From: CBDUXP01 sp965371225 [NCBI: uncultured bacterium]
GTDB taxonomy: Bacteria > Abyssobacteria > SURF-5 > CBDUXP01
Direction: 5' to 3'
NCBI GenBank assembly: GCA_965371225.1
Contig: CBDUXP010000004.1
Span: 72,707 to 136,706 of the forward strand
Length of the DNA stretch: 64,000 nucleotides
Notes under the pieces: model-generated
Databases searched by the model: none
Told to the model about the DNA's origin: nothing
The model's input: only the letters and a program-made list of their open reading frames with translations
In this document: piece by piece, positions 39,425-46,493 of the stretch
Position numbering within the stretch: the first letter of the stretch is position 1
Layout: each line of letters opens with the position of its first letter
Made by a program: the position numbers and the translations under genes

Positions 39425-40072
39425 CTAGTTTCGGAACGCCTTCGCGTCCTCCATGAACTGGGCCAGGCCCTTGTCCGTCAGCGGGTGCAGAATCATCTGG
39501 TCGAGCACCTTGGCGGGGATCGTGGCGATATCGGCGCCCATCCTGGCGGCTTCGATCACGTGCAGGGGGTGGCGCACGCTGGCGACGATCACTTCGGTCT
39601 CGATGGCGGCATATTGCGAGAACATCTCGACGATGTGGCCGACGGTCTCCATGCCGTCGTGACTAATGTCATCGAGGCGGCCGACGAAGGGACTGACGTA
39701 GCCGGCGCCGGCTTTGGCGGCCATGAGCGCCTGGGTCGGCGAGAAGATGAGCGTCACGTTTGTTTTGATGCCGTCTTGGGCCAATTGGTACGTCGACTTG
39801 AGGCCCGCCCGAGTCATGGGGATCTTCACGACGACGTTCGGCGCCCACGTGGCGAAGATTTTGCCTTCCTCGTACATCCCGTCGGGTTCTACCGTGGTGA
39901 CCTCGACGCTGATGGGCCCGTCCACGACCTCGGCGATTTCCTTGATGCGCCGCTCGTGATCGACATTCTCCTTCGCCACGAGCGTCGGGTTCGTCGTTAC
40001 CCCGTCTACGATGCCGAGCGCGGCCGCTTCTTTGATCGCGTCCAGATTGGCGGTGTCGATGAAGATCTTCAT
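39425..40072 (-). CDS. fsa: Transaldolase-like fructose-6-phosphate aldolase (FSA/TalC type)
   Basis: The protein has 215 residues from ATG 40072 ([16 protein letters not shown]). The TIM barrel has [12 protein letters not shown], the Schiff-base Lys in VVKIPMT, and [21 protein letters not shown] quoted here only as [20 protein letters not shown]. The length is typical of the short transaldolase/FSA subfamily, and the two activities cannot be separated from sequence by eye. Its place between kdsC and rfaE2 suggests it supplies or balances sugar phosphates for Kdo or heptose synthesis. Confidence 0.88.
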   Translation of the reverse strand: MKIFIDTANLDAIKEAAALGIVDGVTTNPTLVAKENVDHERRIKEIAEVVDGPISVEVTTVEPDGMYEEGKIFATWAPNVVVKIPMTRAGLKSTYQLAQDGIKTNVTLIFSPTQALMAAKAGAGYVSPFVGRLDDISHDGMETVGHIVEMFSQYAAIETEVIVASVRHPLHVIEAARMGADIATIPAKVLDQMILHPLTDKGLAQFMEDAKAFRN

Positions 40073-40097
40073 ACGCGGTGGGTGGTCCTCCCTGTGG

Positions 40098-40640
40098 CTA
40101 GCCGGAGTTGCGGGCCGGCACCTCGCCGTTGGCGAAATGGTCATTGATCTCGTCGAGGCGGCCGAGCGTGCGCAGAATGTATTCCACGCATTCGCGAACC
40201 GCCCCGTGGCCCCCGGCGGCCTCGGTAACGTAGTGCACGTGCTCCCGAACCTCGGCCCGCGCGTTCGCAGGCGCGATGGCGAACCCGACTAGCTGTAGGA
40301 CCCGCAGGTCCAGGATGTCGTCGCCCATGTAGGCGATCTCGCGATCGGCCAGCCCCTCGGCGCGTTTGAGTTCTTCATACGCGACGCGTTTGTCGAAGTA
40401 CCCCTGCCAGACGCAGTCGATGCCCAACTGTTCCGCCCGGCGGGTGACCGCCTCGGAGCGCCGGCCCGTCATAATCCCGACCCGGAGGCCGGCGGCTTTG
40501 GCCATGGTCAGGCCGAACCCGTCGTGCACATCGAACCGCTTGATCTCCACGTCCCCCGTCCCGTAGATCATGCCGCCGTCGGTGAGGACCCCGTCCACGT
40601 CGAAGAGCAGCAGCTTGAGTGGCACGATTCGCTCGCGCAT
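40098..40640 (-). CDS. kdsC: 3-deoxy-D-manno-octulosonate 8-phosphate phosphatase KdsC
   Basis: The protein has 180 residues from ATG 40640. It is a HAD-family phosphatase with the nucleophile motif [12 protein letters not shown], then [11 protein letters not shown], and [13 protein letters not shown] for magnesium binding. It lacks a cap domain and acts as a tetramer in known members. It dephosphorylates Kdo-8-P. It begins 4 bases after the kdsA stop codon. Confidence 0.94.
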   Translation of the reverse strand: MRERIVPLKLLLFDVDGVLTDGGMIYGTGDVEIKRFDVHDGFGLTMAKAAGLRVGIMTGRRSEAVTRRAEQLGIDCVWQGYFDKRVAYEELKRAEGLADREIAYMGDDILDLRVLQLVGFAIAPANARAEVREHVHYVTEAAGGHGAVRECVEYILRTLGRLDEINDHFANGEVPARNSG

Positions 40641-40644
40641 GGGC

Positions 40645-41481
40645 CTAGGCTTCCCCCCAGCCGCGCATGACCTCGTGAATGGCCTTGGCTTGGGTGAGCA
40701 GGCCTTCCATCTTGTGCAGGGGCCACATGCTGGAGGCATCGCACTTGGCGTCCTCCGGCTTGGGGTGGGTCTCCAGGAAGAGCGCGTTTGCGCCGGCTGC
40801 GATGCCGGCACGCACGAGGGGCGGGACGAAGTGCGGCGAGCCGCCGTTCACCATGTCTTCGCTGGGAAACCCGTAGTTCCGCACGATATGCGTCGCATCG
40901 TAAACCACCGGGACGCCCAGGTCGCGGAGAATCGGCACGCAGGTCAGGTCGCTGATGAGCTTGTTGTACCCGAAGCACGTGCCCCGTTCGGTCACGAGAA
41001 TCTGCCGGTTGCCGGTGCTCTGGAGCTTGCCGACCGCACTACCCATGTTCGCCGGCGCGAGGAACTGCCCCTTCTTGACGTTCACCGGTTTCCCGGTCTC
41101 CCCGAACTTCAGGAGCAGGCTCGTCTGCTGGCAGAGGTACGCCGGCACTTGCAGCAGGTCCAACACCTCCCCCGCCGGCTCCACCTGTTGCGCGTCGTGG
41201 CTGTCGGAGGTGATGGGACACCCGACCTTGTCCCGCACTTTCGCCAGCATCTCCAGCCCCTTCGTGACCCCGGGCCCGCGATAACTCCGTTCGGACCCGC
41301 GGTTGTCCTTCTCGTAGGAGGCCTTGAAGATGAAAGAAATTCCGAGCCGGGCGGTAATTTCCGCCATCGTTTCGGCGATTTCTTCGAGGCCCGCCTGATC
41401 TTCAATGACGTCGGGGCCGCCAATGACGCACAAGGGCTGCCCGTCGCCGATGGTGATATCGCCTACGGTGACGTTTTGCAT
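40645..41481 (-). CDS. kdsA: 3-deoxy-8-phosphooctulonate synthase KdsA
   Basis: The protein has 278 residues from ATG 41481. It is a TIM-barrel condensing PEP with arabinose-5-phosphate, with FIFKASYEKDNRGS, SDSHDAQQVEPAGEVLD and ATHIVRNYGFPSED. The first Kdo enzyme in the cluster, it is followed by kdsC on the same message, and its start lies 19 bases inside the upstream kinase gene. The arabinose-5-phosphate isomerase (KdsD) is not in the window. Confidence 0.95.
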   Translation of the reverse strand: MQNVTVGDITIGDGQPLCVIGGPDVIEDQAGLEEIAETMAEITARLGISFIFKASYEKDNRGSERSYRGPGVTKGLEMLAKVRDKVGCPITSDSHDAQQVEPAGEVLDLLQVPAYLCQQTSLLLKFGETGKPVNVKKGQFLAPANMGSAVGKLQSTGNRQILVTERGTCFGYNKLISDLTCVPILRDLGVPVVYDATHIVRNYGFPSEDMVNGGSPHFVPPLVRAGIAAGANALFLETHPKPEDAKCDASSMWPLHKMEGLLTQAKAIHEVMRGWGEA

Positions 41482-42374
41482 GATACGGGGGGAGGGTGGA
41501 GCGGGCGTGAGGCGTGGAGGGCATCGCTGAGCCACCACTTCGCGCGGAACCACGGACGGGTGGACCGCAGGGCGGTGCGCATGGAGGCGGGGCCACAAGC
41601 CGCGTGGTGTAAATACGCTTTCAAGAACTGTGCGGCCGCGAGCCCGGGAATCGGGACGCCGGCGGCTTGGTGTTTCGTGCACGAGCGCACTAAGCGCCAC
41701 AGGGCTCGCGCCCGCTGCTGGGGGGTGAGTGTGCCGACCCGGTGCGCGCCGTCCAGGTCGATGATCCACGCGCGCCACGCGCCGTCCGCACGTTGGAGCA
41801 AGATGTTGGTGGCGTTCAGGTCGGGATGCACAATGCCGGCGTCGTGCAATTTCGCCGTGGCAGCAGCGGCTGCTTGCACCGCCGCGCGCCGTTCCTGCGC
41901 ATTCGACACCGTGCTCCACAGGTGCGCAAATGGCAAGGCGTCGGGAATCTCGTGGACGATGACCCAGGCCCGGTAGCGGCCCAGCCCCCCGCGCTCCCAC
42001 ACTGCGGCCAGAACTTCGGGCGTGGGCACGCCGGCCGCGCGGGCTTCCGCGCTTACACACAGTTCCCGCAGTGGCCGCGGTGGCGTGCCGATGGCGAGAT
42101 ACCAGGTGCTGACAAACCGGCCGAGCATCCCCCCCCGCCGTCCGGCGCGGATTACCACGCGTCCAACCTCTGTCGGCACGCTCGCGTGGCGGGCGCGTCC
42201 CGGGCGCACCTGTACGTCGCCGTCGGGACCAAAATCGGTCGGTTCGGCTACCGGCAGGGCCAACAGGGCGTCGCGCGCCGTCTCGCGGACCACCCAGTGG
42301 CGACCGCGATGGGCTACGACCTCAAAGCCTGCCGGCGGCTGCAAGGGCTGGATCATATTGCGGCTAACGCCCAC
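41463..42374 (-). CDS. KdkA-like lipopolysaccharide (Kdo) kinase
   Basis: The protein has 303 residues. It has a protein-kinase-like fold with the catalytic loop IVHPDLNATNILL (HxDLNxxNILL, typical of KdkA/WaaP) and the metal motif WIIDLDGAHR (D-x-D in place of DFG). The N-terminal lobe has VVIRAGRRGGMLGRF. KdkA phosphorylates Kdo in the inner core. Its position as the first gene of the LPS cluster, overlapping kdsA, supports that role. Confidence 0.85.
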   Translation of the reverse strand: MGVSRNMIQPLQPPAGFEVVAHRGRHWVVRETARDALLALPVAEPTDFGPDGDVQVRPGRARHASVPTEVGRVVIRAGRRGGMLGRFVSTWYLAIGTPPRPLRELCVSAEARAAGVPTPEVLAAVWERGGLGRYRAWVIVHEIPDALPFAHLWSTVSNAQERRAAVQAAAAATAKLHDAGIVHPDLNATNILLQRADGAWRAWIIDLDGAHRVGTLTPQQRARALWRLVRSCTKHQAAGVPIPGLAAAQFLKAYLHHAACGPASMRTALRSTRPWFRAKWWLSDALHASRPLHPPPVSCKTSP

Positions 42375-42584
42375 AAGATCTAGGGGGGCGTCCAGTCTAG
42401 GGGCCGATATTTAGTGTAGCACTGGCTGGCGGACAAGCCGCATGAATCCGCGAACTTTACCACACGCCTCTGGTGCCTTCAATACGTGGCGCGTTCCTGA
42501 GGGGGGATTTCGGCGGAGGCCGGGGCCCGGTGCCCGCGGGCCTTGCGTCTGTTTGCGGTGCGTGGCGGCGGCGCGGGCGCGCCG

Positions 42585-42613
42585 TTGCCCCCTCCGAAAT
42601 CACATGCTAGGCT
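42585..42613 (+). promoter_or_regulatory. Promoter of the NYN-domain gene
   Basis: TTGCCC (42585-42590), 17 bases, TAGGCT (42608-42613) with an extended TGC just before the -10 box. It lies in the 338-base gap between the divergent KdkA-like and NYN genes. Apart from the palindrome at 42640-42653, nothing else was recognised in that gap. Confidence 0.55.
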
Positions 42614-42639
42614 GCGGTAGTTCTTGCTGAAACGGGAAT

Positions 42640-42653
42640 GCTTCTCGAGAAGC
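42640..42653. promoter_or_regulatory. Perfect 14-bp palindrome in the NYN-gene leader
   Basis: GCTTCTCGAGAAGC is fully self-complementary, lies about 27 bases after the putative -10 box and 60 bases before the start codon. It could be an operator or an RNA hairpin in the leader. Confidence 0.45.
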
Positions 42654-42712
42654 GTCGGTGTCCGGAGTTTGACTTTCGCCCGGTTTCCCGGGTGTTTAGA
42701 GGGATAGGTGAT

Positions 42713-43297
42713 ATGGAACGAGTCATGGTGTTTTTGGACGGGTCGAATATCTATCACGGCCTCAAGGCGTACAACCAGGCGCACGGCCACGATATGGGGC
42801 ACGGGGTTCGGATCGACTACGAGAAGTTGGCCCGGGTGCTGACGGCCGGCCGGGACCTGCGCCGGGCCTATTTCTACGGCTCCTACGCGCAGGAGGGCGA
42901 TCCGAGCTGGAGTTTCTTCGAGACGCTGAGCTACGGGAATTTTAAGGTGCGCGCCTTTCCGCTTCGGGCCGTGGCCCAGACCTACGTCGAGAAGGGGGTG
43001 GACATGAACATCACGCTGGACATGATGTTGCATGCCGCCCGGCAACACGTGGACACCGTCATTCTCGTGAGCGGCTCGAGCGACTACCTGCCTCTCCTGG
43101 AGGCGGTGCAGGACATGGGGATTCGCGTCGAGGTGGCCGCCTTTCGCGAAAGCACCTCGCCCCGTTTGATCAAGGGGGCGGATCGCTACATTAATATCGA
43201 GCATAAGGTGCCGGAGGTGGCCATCGAGGCGCGGGATCGGGACCAGGACGGCGGCCGGTCGCACGACCGCGAATACCACTCCTCCGACGCGTACTAG
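42713..43297 (+). CDS. NYN-domain (LabA/DUF88) putative RNase
   Basis: The protein has 194 residues from ATG 42713. The PIN-like core shows VMVFLDGSNIYHGL (first catalytic Asp), KGVDMNITLDMMLHA, VILVSGSSDYLPLLEAV and the C-terminal IKGADRYINIE. NYN proteins are metal-dependent nucleases acting on RNA, or LabA-like regulators. The substrate is unknown. It appears to be followed in operon by two unknown genes on the same strand, the first starting 9 bases later. Confidence 0.85.
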   Translation: MERVMVFLDGSNIYHGLKAYNQAHGHDMGHGVRIDYEKLARVLTAGRDLRRAYFYGSYAQEGDPSWSFFETLSYGNFKVRAFPLRAVAQTYVEKGVDMNITLDMMLHAARQHVDTVILVSGSSDYLPLLEAVQDMGIRVEVAAFRESTSPRLIKGADRYINIEHKVPEVAIEARDRDQDGGRSHDREYHSSDAY

Positions 43298-43306
43298 TCC
43301 CTTCGC

Positions 43307-44176
43307 GTGAGTGGCCTGGATTGGGCCGCGCTGGGGGCGCGCCTCGGGCTGCAGGCGGGCGACCACTGTCTGCGCGGTATAGCCGGCCGTTATCCGGTCG
43401 GAGTGACGTCGCGTGATACGGCGACCTGGCTGGGGCTCATTGTCGCCAATGCCGACCAGCGCTGCTGGACCCTCACCCGCCGGTGGGAACCCCAAGCCCG
43501 TCCGCCGCGCCGGCCGGATGCCACGACGGTCAAGTTCGCGGACCGGCGGCTGACCGAGCGCTACGTCGGGGCGGCCGAGGATTCGGCGTGGTTTCGCGAC
43601 CGGCTGGGGGCGGGGGCCGCAGACGCGTTGGTCGAGGCGGCTGACGCCAACCGCCTGGGCGCGTGCAGCATCGACCTGCGCGATCACCTCTTGACCGCGC
43701 GGTACCGGTGCGCCGCTTCCGACGTGCCCGACCTGTCCGAAACCTTAGCGGCCCTGGGCGCGCTCGCAGCGTGTATCGATTCGCCCGAAGCGACTCTCCC
43801 CGACCTAGCCACCGTGCCGCTCCTGACCGGCGGAGGCAATGTCCCTGCCCAGAGGATGACCCGGCTCGAAGTGGACCGGGCTCGCTTGACCGCCACCCTG
43901 GCGCGGCAGCCCGGCCTGCGCGCGCGGGTGCACCCTGCCCCAGCGGTCGTGGTGGATTGGGACGCAGGCCGGCTGCAGAACCTCGATACCACGCTGCCCC
44001 TGGAGGCGATTCGCCAGGTGGCCATCGTGGCCGAGCGGGACGGTGCGTTCTGCGCAGTGACCGACGTGGGGGGCGCCATAGTCTTCGCCGGCCGGTTGGC
44101 CGGTGGCCCGCCCCAGATCCCTACCTCTCTTGCGCAAGTGAGTCCACCGCTGGTGTACGCACGTGCGGACCGCTGA
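43307..44176 (+). CDS. Unknown protein, possibly NYN-linked
   Basis: The protein has 289 residues from GTG 43307, 9 bases after the NYN gene. I do not recognise a family. There is no signal peptide and no membrane segment. Visible features are an N-terminal part rich in Trp and Arg (RCWTLTRRWEPQARPPRR), a middle with many Asp and Ala, and a C-terminal strand-rich region (AIRQVAIVAERDGAFCAVTDVGGAIV). Composition and codon usage agree with neighbours, and the frame is uninterrupted, so it is likely a real gene. The tight spacing suggests it works with the NYN protein. Confidence 0.6.
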   Translation: MSGLDWAALGARLGLQAGDHCLRGIAGRYPVGVTSRDTATWLGLIVANADQRCWTLTRRWEPQARPPRRPDATTVKFADRRLTERYVGAAEDSAWFRDRLGAGAADALVEAADANRLGACSIDLRDHLLTARYRCAASDVPDLSETLAALGALAACIDSPEATLPDLATVPLLTGGGNVPAQRMTRLEVDRARLTATLARQPGLRARVHPAPAVVVDWDAGRLQNLDTTLPLEAIRQVAIVAERDGAFCAVTDVGGAIVFAGRLAGGPPQIPTSLAQVSPPLVYARADR

Positions 44177-44227
44177 CGGGATGCGCTCGCGTGTGCCGCC
44201 GGCTTCTACGCGGTAAGGTACCGGGGC

Positions 44228-44515
44228 ATGTCTTTCCTGGTCCCGCTGCTGGGAATCGCGAGTATCCCGGTGGTCATCTTGTTCTTCGCCTTCTTCGCGG
44301 CCTATGTCTTCAAGATGGACTGGATCGAGAGTGCGTTCGGAGACATGGACGCGTTTTGGGCGCAGCGTGCCGTGTGGTCTTGGACCCCGCGACGCCTGCG
44401 CCGGTCCAGGGAATCGGGGCGGCGCAGGCGGAAGGCGGGCGCACGGACCGCAAAGGAAGACGCGGTCGAAGCGCGTGACGCGGCGGAGAAGGCCGCCCGG
44501 TGGCCATACGACTGA
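44228..44515 (+). CDS. Small unknown membrane protein
   Basis: The protein has 95 residues. One hydrophobic segment spans residues 2-30 (LVPLLGIASIPVVILFFAFF). A conserved-looking amphipathic segment with several Trp follows, then a highly basic Arg-rich tail. No family is recognised. It lies on the same strand 51 bases after the preceding unknown gene. It is probably a real short gene because the membrane segment lies in the expected frame. Confidence 0.5.
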   Translation: MSFLVPLLGIASIPVVILFFAFFAAYVFKMDWIESAFGDMDAFWAQRAVWSWTPRRLRRSRESGRRRRKAGARTAKEDAVEARDAAEKAARWPYD

Positions 44516-44546
44516 GCCCGCGCGCGTCCCGGCGGGGCGTGGGAGA

Positions 44547-44720
44547 TCATCCCCAACAGCGGGACCAGCCGCAAGCGGGACAGTAGGCGCAGCCGCCGGC
44601 GGGAACCAGGTCCACGGAGCACTCGGGACAGGCGGATGCGTCCTCCCGATCCGGGGCGCGGGAGGGCGGTGGAGCGGCCGGAGCGCTGAGGGCCGCGGCG
44701 GAGAGAGGCCGCGGATTCAT
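44547..44720 (-). CDS. Small zinc-ribbon protein resembling the NrdJ C-terminal tail
   Basis: The protein has 57 residues from ATG 44720. After a Pro/Ala-rich start it has CPECSVDLVPAGGCAYCPAC, two CxxC pairs plus a further Cys in GWSRC. This layout resembles the C-terminal zinc ribbon of class II (B12-dependent) ribonucleotide reductase NrdJ but stands alone here. A longer form from 44780 (TTG) is possible. It may be a stand-alone redox or metal-binding module, or a relic of a larger gene. Confidence 0.45.
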   Translation of the reverse strand: MNPRPLSAAALSAPAAPPPSRAPDREDASACPECSVDLVPAGGCAYCPACGWSRCWG

Positions 44721-44803
44721 AGGGCTCCGACCGCCCCACGGTGCTGGTGAGGGGAGCTGGCGGTCTTCCAAAGGGAACAAAAAGCGAACATGGCGGTGTG
44801 AGG

Positions 44804-44838
44804 AAAAGCGCGGGGCCGATTCTGCCGGCGCCGCGCTT
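44804..44838 (-). terminator. Rho-independent terminator of lexA
   Basis: Minus strand: 13-bp arms with one mismatch (AAGCGCGGCGCCG and CGGCCCCGCGCTT), a 7-base loop and a TTTT run directly at the end of the stem. It lies 16 bases after the lexA stop codon. Confidence 0.7.
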
Positions 44839-44853
44839 GTGTCCTGCCTTTCG

Positions 44854-45483
44854 TTAGTACTTGCGCATGAGGCCGACGACCACGCCCTGAATTTTCAGGT
44901 TCCGGTCCGGGCCCACGCGGATGGGGTCCATGGCGAGGTTGGCCGGTTGGAGGCGCACGTGGTCATCCTCCAGGTAGAAACGTTTCAGGGTGGCGGCCTC
45001 ATTGTCCACGAGGGCCACGACGGTCTCACCGTCTTCTGCGGTGGTGCTCTCCCGGACGATCACGTAGTCGCCGTCCTGGATATGATCGTCGATCATCGAG
45101 TCGCCTTTGACCTTGAGGACGAAGGTTCGTCGCCCGGCGGTGCCCACCCCCGCGAGGTGGCGCGGGACGGCAATGGTTTCGCGCTCGGCGATGGCTTCGA
45201 TGGGCGCCCCGGCGGCGATGCGGCCCATGAGCGGCAGCTCCACGCTGGATTCATCCGCGGCGTCGAGGTCGACGATGCGCATGTCCCGGCTGCGGTTCCA
45301 CCCGCGTTCCACCAGGCCTTTGGCGGCCAGGTTCGATAGGTGTTTGTGTACCGTCGCCATGGAGGAGAGCTGGAAGTGCTGCCCGATCTCTTCCAGGGTG
45401 GGCGCGTAGCCCTTGTCCCGGATGTGCTCGCGCACGAAGTCGAGGATTTCCTTCTGGCGCTTCGTCAACGTGGGTCGTTTCAC
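44854..45483 (-). CDS. lexA: LexA repressor (SOS regulator)
   Basis: The protein has 209 residues from GTG 45483. The N-terminal winged helix-turn-helix spans about 1-70 (PTLEEIGQHFQLSSMATVHKHL). The Ala-Gly cleavage site is A91-G92 (GRIAAGAPIEA), and the self-cleavage catalytic pair is S129 (KVKGDSMID) and K167 (NEAATLKRF). It represses SOS genes until RecA stimulates its autocleavage. A clear promoter lies at 45545-45573. I see neither the E. coli-type CTGT-N8-ACAG box nor the Gram-positive GAAC-N4-GTTC box in the upstream region. Confidence 0.95.
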   Translation of the reverse strand: MKRPTLTKRQKEILDFVREHIRDKGYAPTLEEIGQHFQLSSMATVHKHLSNLAAKGLVERGWNRSRDMRIVDLDAADESSVELPLMGRIAAGAPIEAIAERETIAVPRHLAGVGTAGRRTFVLKVKGDSMIDDHIQDGDYVIVRESTTAEDGETVVALVDNEAATLKRFYLEDDHVRLQPANLAMDPIRVGPDRNLKIQGVVVGLMRKY

Positions 45484-45544
45484 TCCAATGCCTCCCCGCA
45501 CGGGGCCGGGGCGCCAGGATGGCGCCGCCCTTCGTGCCGCGATT

Positions 45545-45573
45545 AGGGTAGGCGAATCAGGGACGAAAGTCAA
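45545..45573 (-). promoter_or_regulatory. Promoter of lexA
   Basis: Minus strand: TTGACT (45573-45568), 17 bases, TACCCT (45550-45545), leaving a leader of about 55 bases before the GTG start. A GATT-N10-AATC inverted repeat (45541-45558) straddles the -10 box and could be a lineage-specific operator. Confidence 0.65.
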
Positions 45574-45655
45574 CAGCATATTTTTGCCGGTGGGCCACCT
45601 TTCGGCCAATGTGCGCTTCCTTTGGCCACTCGCGCCGATCCAGACGTGGGCAGGG

Positions 45656-45664
45656 TGTGGATAA
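45656..45664. promoter_or_regulatory. DnaA-box-like 9-mer
   Basis: TGTGGATAA is an exact match (reverse complement TTATCCACA) to the strong E. coli DnaA box, in the 313-base lexA-marR gap. A weaker relative, CTGTCCACA, lies at 45694-45702. A single strong box is not enough to call an origin. Confidence 0.4.
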
Positions 45665-45783
45665 GTCCTGTTTCCGTACCCACCGTCCCCATCCTGTCCA
45701 CAGGACGCCGGCGGCCGCCGAGTTCCCGGTGGCCGTGGTGACTGGCGCAAACTGGCCCTTGCAAATTTCTAATAGTAAGGTAA

Positions 45784-45810
45784 TATAATCATTAGCATGC
45801 CTAATGATTA
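45784..45810 (+). promoter_or_regulatory. marR -10 box and overlapping MarR-type operator
   Basis: The consensus -10 TATAAT (45784-45789) is followed by a perfect inverted repeat: TAATCATTAG (45786-45795), 5 bases CATGC, CTAATGATTA (45801-45810). The marR ATG (45797) sits in the spacer. A weak TTGCAA lies 19 bases upstream of the -10 box. A transcript starting 7-8 bases after the -10 box would begin at the ATG, so the mRNA may be leaderless. The dyad is of the size MarR dimers bind and would block the promoter directly. Confidence 0.75.
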
Positions 45811-46366
45811 CGATTCGCCCGGTCCGGGGCAGTTTTCCAGCATCCCAGCGCCAGATGACGCGGATATCCCCCCCTTCCTGCATGAACGTGGATTCGCCGG
45901 CATTCTTGCCGCCGCCGCCAGTGCCCTCCGGGCCGGGATCGCCAGCAGCCTGGAGATGGTGGGTTTACCCCCGTGGGGCCCCGGCCGCGTGGGGCTGATG
46001 TCCAAGCTTCTGGACGAGCCCATGAGCCAGGTGGACGTGGCCAATTTCATGCGCATTTCCCCGCCGTCGGCCATGGAGCTGGTCAGGCGCCTGGAGCGGG
46101 ACGGATACGTCCGGCGCACGCGGGATCCCAAGGATCAGCGCCGGCGGTTGGTCAGCCTGACGGAGGGAGCGCGCCGGCAGGTCATCGAGATGCGCCGGAG
46201 TCTGGTGGCGGGGATGACGGCGGTTGAAGAACGGATGGCAGCGGAAGGCTTCAGTGACGCGGATCTGGAGCGGTGCAAGGCGCTGTTGCGCGCCTACACG
46301 GAGGTGTCCCGCGCCGAGCACGTGCGGCGCCAGGCGCCCCCCGAATCCGGCGCCGCGGCGGGATGA
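45797..46366 (+). CDS. MarR-family transcriptional regulator
   Basis: The protein has 189 residues. The winged helix-turn-helix is seen in MSQVDVANFMRISPPSAMEL, followed by VRRLERDGYVRRTRDPKDQR (recognition helix and wing with the DxRxR-like DPKDQRR). MarR proteins are dimers released from DNA by small ligands or oxidants. The operator over its own start codon implies autorepression. There is no ribosome site before the ATG. It lies 128 bases upstream of, and co-directional with, the paired molybdoenzyme genes, which it probably controls. Confidence 0.88.
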   Translation: MPNDYDSPGPGQFSSIPAPDDADIPPFLHERGFAGILAAAASALRAGIASSLEMVGLPPWGPGRVGLMSKLLDEPMSQVDVANFMRISPPSAMELVRRLERDGYVRRTRDPKDQRRRLVSLTEGARRQVIEMRRSLVAGMTAVEERMAAEGFSDADLERCKALLRAYTEVSRAEHVRRQAPPESGAAAG

Positions 46367-46493
46367 CAAGTTTTTGTATCTGGGATTGCCCACGGTGGCC
46401 GGCCTCTGAGGGGTATTGGCTGCAAAACGGGGTGAGATCGGCCGGACTGCCCACGGGCGATCGCATCACCTGTACAGCAAGGAGTCTGACGGG

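Noticed and set aside
42479-43687. Minus-strand open frame across the NYN gene
   Set aside because: It crosses a promoter and a well-supported NYN-domain gene on the other strand; its translation shows no family features.
45640-45812. Replication origin
   Set aside because: Only one strong DnaA box and no origin-linked genes (dnaA, dnaN, gidA, parAB) nearby.
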